From NCBI RefSeq assembly GCF_963668665.1, contig NZ_OY764902.1:1367501-1431500 (forward strand): a stretch of 64,000 bases of DNA, given 5' to 3'. Position 1 is the first letter of the stretch; every line of letters begins with the position of its first letter. The notes under the pieces are model-generated. The model did not search any database, had not been told where the DNA came from, and saw only the letters and a list, made by a program, of their open reading frames with translations. Of the stretch, positions 47,820-54,859 are shown one piece after another. Source of the DNA: an uncultured Anaeromusa sp. GTDB lineage: Bacteria; Bacillota; Negativicutes; Anaeromusales; Anaeromusaceae. A program made the translations under genes and the position numbers.

Positions 47820-48714
47820 AATACCGCAGCGTGGCTTAGGGCGCGGCTTGGATGCCTTGTTTCATAATGCAGCGTCCGAAGAGGTGCGCACAGTACCTCT
47901 TGGTAAAATTACACCGAATCGCTTTCAGCCAAGAAAACATTTTGATGAAGATGCCTTGGCTGAATTGTCGGAATCCGTGCGTCAATACGGCGTTTTACAG
48001 CCTATTGTGGTGCGACGGACGATGACTGGTTATGAATTAGTAGCCGGAGAACGTCGCTGGCGGGCTTCACAGCAAGCCGGCTTGAAGGAAATTCCTGCAG
48101 TAGTACGGGATTATACTGACGGGGAAATGACGGAAATTGCGCTGATTGAAAATCTGCAGCGCGAAAACCTCAATCCCATTGAAGAAGCGGAAGCCTATAA
48201 ACGACTTATGGAAGAGTTTGGTCTGACGCAAGAGGAAGTGGCGCGTAAGATTGGACGCAGTCGGTCGTTAATTGCCAATACCTTGCGTTTGCTAAATCTT
48301 CCGGTAGGTGTGCAACAGCATGTATCCATGGGTTTATTAACAACCGGACAAATTCGGCCGATTCTAGCGTTGCCGACGGAAGCGCTCCAAGAAGAAGCAG
48401 CACAAACCATTTTAGAGCAAGAATTATCGGCTCGAGATGCGGAAGAATGGGTACGTCGTCTAATGGCCGGGCAAAAAGAACGGAAACCTCGCCAGCAGAG
48501 CGAAATTGTACCTGATGTATATTGGCAGGATGCGGAAGACCGTTTGCAAAATCGCTTAGGGACCAAGGTTCGCATTAAACCTGGTAAATTGAAAAGTAAA
48601 ATTGAAATCGAATTTTATTCCCAAGAAGATTTGGAACGTCTTTTAGAGTTAATGCAGGAGCAACAGAATCTTGGCAGCTTTGCTTTAAAGCAGCAAGGAC
48701 CCTTTAGTGTGTAA
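47812..48714 (+). CDS. parB: Chromosome partitioning CTPase ParB/Spo0J
   Basis: 300 aa with a GTG start. KIPQRGLGRGLDALF near the N-terminus interacts with ParA in homologues. CTP-binding ELVAGERRWRASQQAG and ENLQRENLNPIEEAEAY; helix-turn-helix LTQEEVARKIGRSRSLIANTLRLL for parS; C-terminal dimer domain. Flanked by two parS sites. Confidence 0.96.
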   Translation: MSKIPQRGLGRGLDALFHNAASEEVRTVPLGKITPNRFQPRKHFDEDALAELSESVRQYGVLQPIVVRRTMTGYELVAGERRWRASQQAGLKEIPAVVRDYTDGEMTEIALIENLQRENLNPIEEAEAYKRLMEEFGLTQEEVARKIGRSRSLIANTLRLLNLPVGVQQHVSMGLLTTGQIRPILALPTEALQEEAAQTILEQELSARDAEEWVRRLMAGQKERKPRQQSEIVPDVYWQDAEDRLQNRLGTKVRIKPGKLKSKIEIEFYSQEDLERLLELMQEQQNLGSFALKQQGPFSV

Positions 48715-48718
48715 TTTG

Positions 48719-48734
48719 TGTTTCACGTGAAACA
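48719..48734. promoter_or_regulatory. parS site 2
   Basis: TGTTTCACGTGAAACA, exact parS, 4 bp after the parB stop codon. Confidence 0.97.
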
Positions 48735-48747
48735 ATATGGAAAAAGA

Positions 48748-48785
48748 AAAGACAACGGCAGCTTAGCAAAGCTTCCGTTGTCTTT
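48748..48785 (+). terminator. Terminator of parAB
   Basis: AAGACAACGG-AGC / GCT-CCGTTGTCTTT stem. Confidence 0.85.
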
Positions 48786-48837
48786 ATGGTTTGCCATAAT
48801 TTTGCGCTTTTCGCGGTTAGATAATAAAATGTAGGGG

Positions 48838-48955
48838 CGATGCTAACGCACCGCGAAATACACGAAATATGCGAAAGAGGCGGTTAAAGGCTAGGAGCTT
48901 CTGTAAAAACGGCGGCATAACTGTATTTGAGACAAGATTTACGCGCGACTCCTGT
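48838..48955 (+). repeat. Composite intergenic repeat (CGCGAAATACACG / CTAGGAGCTTCTG / inverted-repeat end)
   Basis: ACCGCGAAATACACGAAA (48850-48867), CTAGGAGCTTCTGTAAAAAC (48891-48910) and GGCGGCATAACTGTATTTGA..CGCGCGACTC (48911-48950), in the same order as their reverse complement at 17931-18033. Only one end of the 178-bp element is present. Confidence 0.7.
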
Positions 48956-48993
48956 TCGTTTTTTCTCCATATTTCTTTTTTAGAGGTGAAACT

Positions 48994-50130
48994 ATGATTT
49001 ACTTGGATAATGCCGCGACAACCTGGCCCAAGCCTAAGGAAGTAGCAGAAGCCGTTGCCGCCTGTATTGAAGCGGTTCCCGGCACGCCGGGACGAGGTTC
49101 GCATCAAGGCGCCAGGCAGGCGGCGCGTATCGCTTTTGAAGCCAGAGAAGAAATTGCGGCGTTGTTTGACGTTGATGATGCGACGCGGATTGCTTTTTGC
49201 GGCAATGCCACACAGGCGTTGAATACGGCACTTTTTGGCTTATTACAGCCAGGAGATGTGGTAGTTACGTCTTCTTGGGAACATAATGCGGTAGTAAGGC
49301 CATTGCATGTTCTGGAACAAAAAGGCGTAGTCATCCGAAAAATTCCTCCCACCCAAGAAGGACCGCTCGATTTAACAGCGTTGGAAGCGGCTCTCCCGGG
49401 GGCCAAAGCGTTAGTTTTGACGCATGCCAGCAATGTAACCGGCGCTATTCTGCCGCTACAGGAAGCGGCAGCCCTGGCTGCTCGCCATGGCTGCCTGGTG
49501 ATTGTGGATGCGGCGCAAACGGCAGGGGTGGAAGAAATTAAAGCCTCCTGGGGTTTGCATGTCATTGCTTTTGCCGGCCATAAAGGTTTGCTAGGGCCGC
49601 AGGGCACAGGCGGCTTATATGTAGCTCCCCAGGTTTCCGTAAAGCCGCTAATTTTCGGCGGTACCGGCAGCCGCTCGGAAGAGAGGGAGCAGCCTTCTTT
49701 TTATCCGGATTGTTTGGAAAGCGGCACGTTAAATACGCCTGGCTTGGCTGGGTTATTGGCAGGCGTGCGGTTTGTGCGTACCACGGGAATGGAAAAAATT
49801 CGTTATCGTGAGAGCGAGTTGGCCGAAAAATTGCGTACGGCCCTTCGCAAGATGCAAGGAATCAGCATGAAAGGGGAAAAGCAGGGGCAGTTGCAGACGG
49901 CTGTGCTTTCCTTTACGGTAGAGGGGATTGATAGTAATGTGGCGGCTTTGTGGCTGGAAGAAAAGGCAGGCATAATTTGCCGAGCCGGGCTCCATTGCGC
50001 GCCCTGGGCGCACGAGGCTTTGGGAACGTTGGAAACAGGAACTATTCGTTTCAGTCCAGGCTATTTTAATACAGACGCAGAAATAGAAGAGGCGATTAAG
50101 GCTCTGCACCAGTTGACGCAAGCGTTTTGA
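48994..50130 (+). CDS. Class V aminotransferase / cysteine desulfurase-like protein
   Basis: 378-aa PLP enzyme. MIYLDNAATTWPKP start; pyridoxal lysine in AFAGHKGLLGPQGTGG (near residue 198); candidate catalytic cysteine in ICRAGLHCAPWAH (near residue 335), matching cysteine-desulfurase-family members of the SufS/CsdB-like branch. No isc/suf scaffold gene adjacent. May supply sulfur for Fe-S or selenium metabolism. RBS AGAGGTG. Start 39 bp after the composite repeat. Confidence 0.87.
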   Translation: MIYLDNAATTWPKPKEVAEAVAACIEAVPGTPGRGSHQGARQAARIAFEAREEIAALFDVDDATRIAFCGNATQALNTALFGLLQPGDVVVTSSWEHNAVVRPLHVLEQKGVVIRKIPPTQEGPLDLTALEAALPGAKALVLTHASNVTGAILPLQEAAALAARHGCLVIVDAAQTAGVEEIKASWGLHVIAFAGHKGLLGPQGTGGLYVAPQVSVKPLIFGGTGSRSEEREQPSFYPDCLESGTLNTPGLAGLLAGVRFVRTTGMEKIRYRESELAEKLRTALRKMQGISMKGEKQGQLQTAVLSFTVEGIDSNVAALWLEEKAGIICRAGLHCAPWAHEALGTLETGTIRFSPGYFNTDAEIEEAIKALHQLTQAF

Positions 50131-50147
50131 TTTTAAGGAGGTTCTAT

Positions 50148-50831
50148 ATGATACAGGGAAGCGTGGTCAATGCCGCGGCGATTGTTGCAGGCACTGCCGT
50201 GGGGCTGCTGCTGCGCAAGGGCATTCAGGAACGATACCAGCAGACCGTGTTAGCGGGTGTAGCCATGTCTGTGGGGCTGATTGGCGTGACGATGGCGCTG
50301 AAAACACAGAATATTTTATTAGTCATTGTCAGCATGGTTCTCGGGGGCTTGGTGGGCGAATTTTTAGATATTGATGCGCGCCTGGAAAAAATGGGAGCGT
50401 GGCTGACCCAGCGGCTGGGAGCTCAATACGGCAATGTAGGCCAAGGCTTTGTTACGGCCAGCTTGGTTTTTTGCATCGGCGCCATGGCGGTAGTCGGCTC
50501 GATTCAAGATGGTATGACCGATGATGCGGCGACGCTGTACGCGAAAGCTACGCTCGATGGCATTGCTTCGGCAGTCTTTGCTTCTAGCATGGGCGCCGGC
50601 GTAGCTCTTTCTGCGGTGCCGGTGCTGCTGTATCAAGGCGGCATTTCTTTGGCGGCAGCGGCTTTTGGGGCTACGTTGCCAACCGCGGCTGTCACCGAGA
50701 TGAGCGCCGTCGGCGGCCTTTTAATTGTAGGCATCAGCATGCGGATGCTGAATTTAGGCGATATTCGTATTGCCAATTTGTTGCCAGCCGTATTTGTGGC
50801 GCCTCTTTTGGTTTTGTTTTGGCCGGCTTAA
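50148..50831 (+). CDS. DUF554 membrane protein (YdfK/YqgA type)
   Basis: 227-aa integral membrane protein with about seven hydrophobic segments. ATG 50148 after AAGGAGG. MIQGSVVNAAAIVAGTAVGLLLRKGI and AVVGSIQDGM are conserved in DUF554. A transporter-like protein of unknown substrate. 17 bp after the aminotransferase, probably co-transcribed. Confidence 0.85.
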   Translation: MIQGSVVNAAAIVAGTAVGLLLRKGIQERYQQTVLAGVAMSVGLIGVTMALKTQNILLVIVSMVLGGLVGEFLDIDARLEKMGAWLTQRLGAQYGNVGQGFVTASLVFCIGAMAVVGSIQDGMTDDAATLYAKATLDGIASAVFASSMGAGVALSAVPVLLYQGGISLAAAAFGATLPTAAVTEMSAVGGLLIVGISMRMLNLGDIRIANLLPAVFVAPLLVLFWPA

Positions 50832-51059
50832 TGTAAAAACGATTAACGAACCGCGAAACACACGAAAAACGAGAAAAGGGGTTTTACTCTGGCTTTTCTC
50901 AGTTACTCCGAGTTGCGTTCTTTCCTGACAGATATAAATAATTGGCTTCTTAGGGGAATTTGTAGTAAAATACCACATGCAGATGCGTGTGGTTTTCGGC
51001 AAGGGTCTGTGCGGTTTTAACGAATAGCCGTAGTTACATAGGGGAGGATGCGATCGATC
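50832..51059. repeat. Gap with CGCGAAACACACG module
   Basis: GAACCGCGAAACACACGAAA (50848-50867) repeats the CGCGAAATACACG module of 48850 and 18003-18033. The rest has no gene or clear hairpin. Confidence 0.55.
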
Positions 51060-51584
51060 TTGGGACAACAGGAATTAATAGAAATTCAGCAATGGATTTT
51101 GAACTATCTGCCGTATTTTTTGTTGGTCTTTGCGGTAATGGTGCTGATTGCACTGACATTTTTCATTAATCTGAACTTCAAAATGAGTAAGTCCAAAAAA
51201 CGCTATGAGAAATTGATGACCGGCATGGAGGGTGCCAACCTAGAGCAATTGCTGGAGAATCATATCAGCGAAGTACGTCAGTTGCGAGGGCAGGTAGCGC
51301 AGCTAACGCAGCAGGTAGAAGAGCTGACGGCGGTTTCGCGCGTGTGTGTGCAAAAAGTTGGTGTAGTACGATTCCGGGCTTTTGAAGATACTGGCAGCGA
51401 TTTAAGTTTTGCTGTTGCACTTTTAGATTCAGAAGACAACGGCGTGGTGCTGTCCAGCTTGTTTGGGCGAACCGAATCCAGAGTCTATGCTAAACCGGTT
51501 GAACATGGCGCTTCCAGCTACCTTCTGTCTACAGAAGAGAATGAAGCGTTGAGTAAGGCAAAAAAGCAAACCCTGATTAATTAA
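51060..51584 (+). CDS. DUF4446 family membrane-anchored protein
   Basis: 174 aa from TTG at 51060 (GGGAGG 13 bases upstream); an ATG at 51048 is too close to the ribosome site. One membrane helix (about residues 17-38, YFLLVFAVMVLIALTFFI), a coiled coil (about 65-90), then the DUF4446 domain KVGVVRFRAFEDTGSDLSFA and LDSEDNGVVLSSLFGR. Commonly encoded near parB in Clostridia. Function unknown. Confidence 0.82.
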   Translation: MGQQELIEIQQWILNYLPYFLLVFAVMVLIALTFFINLNFKMSKSKKRYEKLMTGMEGANLEQLLENHISEVRQLRGQVAQLTQQVEELTAVSRVCVQKVGVVRFRAFEDTGSDLSFAVALLDSEDNGVVLSSLFGRTESRVYAKPVEHGASSYLLSTEENEALSKAKKQTLIN

Positions 51585-51596
51585 TAAAAGAAACAA

Positions 51597-51640
51597 AGGA
51601 ATTCCTGATACTGCAGAAAGCTGCGGCAGGAATTTTTTGT
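51597..51640 (+). terminator. Terminator after DUF4446 gene
   Basis: GGAATTCCTG / CAGGAATTTTTTG stem with CTGCAG/CTGCGG inner pairing. Confidence 0.85.
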
Positions 51641-51704
51641 TTTGTGTCGAATAAACCATTTTTGGGAGTTACTTCCTAAGACCTAAGAAAGGAGGCTAGT
51701 GGTT

Positions 51705-52637
51705 TTGAAAAAACCGGAGCAAAAAAAAGAACGTAAAGATTTTACTCTGATGATGGTGCCTCACCATGGGCAGAATGTGCGCTCGATTCGGATTCCCTTG
51801 CAGTTAATGCAGACGGTTGCGGCTGCTATTTTTGTTTGCGTTGTTGCTGTGGGCGGTATGACTCTTTCCTATCGCAGCCAGGCATCTATGGCGGACGCAG
51901 ATAAGCAGGAATTAGAGCAATTGCGGCAGGTGAATCTGGTGCAAGCGCAGCAGATTGATCAGCTGGCTAAGGAAACGGCATCCATTCAATCAGATATGCA
52001 GCGTTTGAATCAGCTGGATGCTGATTTGCGCCGCATGGTAAACAGTGAGGAAAAGGCAGATGTGTCGCGTGGCGGTATGAACCGTCCTGCTAATGGAACT
52101 GCTTATGACGGTCAAGGCGGACCGGAAGCAAAGCCTTCAGCAGGGGATTTGCTGAATGTGGTCCATGATCTTCGAACGCAAATGCAAGAACGAGAAGAAA
52201 GCTTAAGTCAACTTCGCAGCAATTTATTAGAAAAGAAAGCAGTTCAGGCGGCCACTCCATCCATTTGGCCTGCCAGCGGGTCGGTAACGTCGCGTTTTGG
52301 TTGGCGTAATTCTCCTTTTGGCGGCGGTAGCGGAGACTGGCACCCTGGTATTGATATTGCCAACGACTCAGGAACGCCGATTTTGGCTACAGCTGAAGGA
52401 ACGGTTGTAGGCAGCGGCTGGGTTAGCGGCTATGGGTATTTGGTGGAGATTGACCATGGAAATGGCATCCACACCTTATACGGACATAACTCGCAGAATC
52501 TTGTTTCTGTGGGTCAGCACGTGACCAAGGGGCAGCTTGTTTCCTATATGGGCAGTACCGGCTATAGTACGGGGCCGCATGTGCATTACGAAGTGCGCGT
52601 GAACGGCAGCGTGGTCAATCCGGCCAGTTTCCTTTAA
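51705..52637 (+). CDS. M23 family metallopeptidase, membrane-anchored
   Basis: 310 aa from TTG 51705 (GGAGG nine bases upstream); GTG 51699 is the alternative. Basic N-terminus, membrane helix about residues 30-52, coiled coil about 65-110 and 150-180 (RTQMQEREESLSQLRSNL), C-terminal LytM domain with zinc ligands in WHPGIDIAND and HVHYEV. Likely a peptidoglycan endopeptidase or an activator acting outside the membrane. Next to a bactofilin gene, a common pairing in which bactofilin localises the peptidase. Confidence 0.9.
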   Translation: MKKPEQKKERKDFTLMMVPHHGQNVRSIRIPLQLMQTVAAAIFVCVVAVGGMTLSYRSQASMADADKQELEQLRQVNLVQAQQIDQLAKETASIQSDMQRLNQLDADLRRMVNSEEKADVSRGGMNRPANGTAYDGQGGPEAKPSAGDLLNVVHDLRTQMQEREESLSQLRSNLLEKKAVQAATPSIWPASGSVTSRFGWRNSPFGGGSGDWHPGIDIANDSGTPILATAEGTVVGSGWVSGYGYLVEIDHGNGIHTLYGHNSQNLVSVGQHVTKGQLVSYMGSTGYSTGPHVHYEVRVNGSVVNPASFL

Positions 52638-52674
52638 GAAGCAATTTCGGTTCCTGAAATAGGACAGAATCATT

Positions 52675-52712
52675 TAGTCAACGGTTTCCTAGAAGCCGTT
52701 GACTCATTTTTT
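52675..52712 (+). terminator. Hairpin between M23 peptidase and bactofilin genes
   Basis: AGTCAACGG / CCGTTGACT stem followed by CATTTTTT. Confidence 0.85.
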
Positions 52713-52741
52713 ATTGGACTATGTATTAAGATGGAGGAAGT

Positions 52742-53098
52742 ATGTTTAGAAAAAAAGGCGATGCAACATCCGCTCCGGTGGAAACTATGATTAGCAAGGA
52801 ATGCGAGCTCATGGGCAGTCTTGCAGCAAAAGGGAGCTTGCGTGTTGACGGTAAAGTTGCCGGTGATGTCACTACCGATGGAGATGTATTGGTGGGAGAA
52901 GGCGGCTTGATTGAAGGCGACATTCAGGCGCAGAATGTTATCTTGGCCGGAACGGTACGGGGAAATTTGAAGCTTACCGGTAAATTGGAGTTGTATCCGA
53001 CGGCTCATTTAACAGGAGACGTGAAAGTAGCGGTTTTGAACATTTCCGATGGCGCCTTTTTTCACGGAACTTGTGAAATGGAAAAAATTCAAGCGTAG
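52742..53098 (+). CDS. Bactofilin (polymer-forming cytoskeletal protein)
   Basis: 118 aa, DUF583/bactofilin beta-helix: ISKECELMGSLAAKGSLRVD, GKVAGDVTTDGDVLVGEGG, repeats of about 18 residues. Assembles nucleotide-free filaments and recruits cell-wall enzymes. ATG 52742 with GGAGGAAGT upstream. Confidence 0.9.
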   Translation: MFRKKGDATSAPVETMISKECELMGSLAAKGSLRVDGKVAGDVTTDGDVLVGEGGLIEGDIQAQNVILAGTVRGNLKLTGKLELYPTAHLTGDVKVAVLNISDGAFFHGTCEMEKIQA

Positions 53099-53135
53099 TT
53101 TCTTCCTATATATACTGTATAAACTATAGAATCAA

Positions 53136-53178
53136 TCCTCGCGCTGCTTTTTCTGGGCAGCAGCGGGGATTTTTTTAG
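53136..53178 (+). terminator. Terminator after bactofilin
   Basis: CGCGCTGC / GCAGCAGCGGGG stem followed by ATTTTTTT. Confidence 0.85.
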
Positions 53179-53212
53179 TATTAAAAACGCTATGTCTTTG
53201 GGAGGAAGATGT

Positions 53213-53290
53213 ATGTATACAGCAAAACAATACAAAACATACTACTCTTCATTCAAGGCGGTTTCTAGAAAGACAATCCTGCGTCCATAG
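53213..53290 (+). CDS. Possible 25-aa small protein
   Basis: ATG 53213 preceded by GGGAGGAAGATGT, a strong ribosome site with good spacing. Encodes MYTAKQYKTYYSSFKA plus nine residues (VSRKTILRP), basic and tyrosine-rich. No family recognised. It lies between the bactofilin terminator and the gltB promoter. Could be a real microprotein or a chance ORF; no coding signature beyond the ribosome site. Confidence 0.35.
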   Translation: MYTAKQYKTYYSSFKAVSRKTILRP

Positions 53291-53447
53291 GCAGATTACG
53301 CGCACTAATTAACACTTTGCGCAAGGTAATGACTGTGCTTGCAATAGGGTATTCGCAGTATAAATATACAAAAAACAAAACGCTTACCAAAAACAAAAAC
53401 GCGAAAACAAAGGATTTGTCAGAAAAAAGCTTTTTTTAAAATGCATA

Positions 53448-53475
53448 TTGACAGTATAAAACCATGGCTTATAAT
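53448..53475 (+). promoter_or_regulatory. Promoter of the glutamate synthase operon
   Basis: TTGACA (53448-53453), 16-bp spacer, TATAAT (53470-53475), about 50 bp before the riboswitch. Confidence 0.85.
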
Positions 53476-53520
53476 AAATACTAGTATGAAAACACTGTTG
53501 TATACAAAAAGACAAATGTT

Positions 53521-53640
53521 TTCAGGGAGTGTGCCTAGGGTTCCGCGCTATTTAGCGGTCTGGTCCAAGCGGCACAGGAGAGGCGAAGCCGCCTCTTTAC
53601 ACCGTGGGTAGAAAAGACCCTGCGGAAGGTCCCGGCGGAT
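53521..53640 (+). ncRNA. ykkC-family subtype 2 riboswitch, probably ppGpp (subtype 2a)
   Basis: Hallmarks in order: GTGTGCCTAGGGTTCCG, GCTATTTAGC hairpin, GGTCTGGTCCAAG, GGCACAGG, GAGGCG-AAGC-CGCCTC hairpin, TTTACACCGTGGGTAGAA. Layout and bases match known PRPP/ppGpp aptamers (subtype 2), with the CCAAG after GGTC rather than the guanidine type. The aptamer 3' strand (GGGTAGAAAAGACCC) overlaps the 5' arm of the terminator at 53612-53665, so ligand binding would favour read-through. The downstream genes are glutamate synthase, a common ppGpp-riboswitch regulon. Confidence 0.85.
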
Positions 53641-53674
53641 GTCGGCACTTTGCGCAGGGTCTTTTCCTTTTTTG
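53612..53674 (+). terminator. Riboswitch expression-platform terminator
   Basis: AAAAGACCCTGCG (53612-53624) pairs with CGCAGGGTCTTTT (53653-53665), followed by CCTTTTTT. Its 5' arm overlaps the aptamer. Confidence 0.88.
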
Positions 53675-53752
53675 TTCAGCGAAAGAAAGTAGCGCTGACG
53701 CTGCGATGTGCTTGATTGGTTTTGCAGAGAGAGAAGGAAGGGAGACAGTCAT

Positions 53753-54859
53753 ATGTGTAGAATTGGCGCCATTAAGAGCAGTCAAGTATTCCACCCGTCT
53801 GCCGCATTGCGGCTCATGCTGCCCCAACAAAAAGGGCACGACAATTCCGGTTTTGCTATGACCTTGCAAGATTTGGAGGGACGTTTCGCCGAGCATAAGG
53901 ACAAGCCGCTGTTGTCGTTGGCTTGTACTCAGCGGGGGGCTAAACTGGTAGAGGATTATATGGACTCCGCCGGCTTTACTCCCCTGCAGGAATGGATTCC
54001 CCGCGGCAGCCGCAAGGCTGGGTTGGATATCCAAGCGATGCCGTACTACATTTTTCGTCAATACGACTATCCGGACTATTTGGCGACCGCTCCGGCAGAA
54101 GAAAAGGAAGATCTGCTTATGGATACCCGCCTGGCTTTGCGGGCGCTCCTGGAGCCGGAGGATGAGGGGTATGTGTATTCTTTCTGGCCCGATGTCTTGA
54201 CCTTGAAAGAAATCGGCGATCCCCGGGACATTGCCACCTATTTCCGTCTGTGGGACGATACGGGCGATCTTTTGGCGCGCAACCTTGTGGTGCAGTGCCG
54301 TCAAAACACCAACTACGACATTGTTCGCTATGCGGCGCATCCCTTCTTTTTACAGGGCTACACTCTTTGCGCCAATGGCGAGAATACCTTCTATACCAAA
54401 AACAAGGAATACCAAAAATCGCTGCATCGCGGTTATATCGGTTTTGAATCGGATTCGCAAAATTTCCTTTATACCTTGCATTATGTGCTGCATGAACTCA
54501 AGTGGCCCCTGCAGTACTATAAACATGTAATTACGCCGCTGTCATTCAGCGAAATGGAAGAACGGCCGGACAAAGAGGTGCTGACTACCATTCGTCAGTC
54601 TATGGGGCATTTGGAAATCAACGGTCCCAATACGATCATCGGTCTTTTGCCGGATGGCCGGATGATGACTTGCTGTGACTCCAAAAAGCTGCGGCCTGTT
54701 GTCCTTGGCGGCGATGCAGTGACGAAAGCCATTTCTTCCGAGGTGTGCGGCTTGAACGCCATTTTGCCGGATCGTGATATTGCCAGCGATATTTATCCCA
54801 ATGAACGGGAAATCGTGCTGATTAACAACCAGTTGGAGGTAGAGCGATGGAAACAGTAA
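53753..54859 (+). CDS. Glutamate synthase, glutamine amidotransferase (class II) subunit
   Basis: 368 aa from ATG 53753 (AAGGGAGAC upstream). The mature protein starts at Cys2 (MCRIGAIKSS), the Ntn nucleophile that hydrolyses glutamine. QQKGHDNSGFAMTLQDL follows the class II pattern. It equals the N-terminal third of bacterial GltB as a separate protein; the ammonia goes to the FMN subunit. Overlaps the next gene by 13 bp. Confidence 0.88.
   Translation: MCRIGAIKSSQVFHPSAALRLMLPQQKGHDNSGFAMTLQDLEGRFAEHKDKPLLSLACTQRGAKLVEDYMDSAGFTPLQEWIPRGSRKAGLDIQAMPYYIFRQYDYPDYLATAPAEEKEDLLMDTRLALRALLEPEDEGYVYSFWPDVLTLKEIGDPRDIATYFRLWDDTGDLLARNLVVQCRQNTNYDIVRYAAHPFFLQGYTLCANGENTFYTKNKEYQKSLHRGYIGFESDSQNFLYTLHYVLHELKWPLQYYKHVITPLSFSEMEERPDKEVLTTIRQSMGHLEINGPNTIIGLLPDGRMMTCCDSKKLRPVVLGGDAVTKAISSEVCGLNAILPDRDIASDIYPNEREIVLINNQLEVERWKQ

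Noticed and set aside
53521..53640. Guanidine-I riboswitch
   Set aside because: Shares the ykkC core, but the CCAAG segment, hairpin layout and gene context fit subtype 2; no guanidine-related genes downstream.
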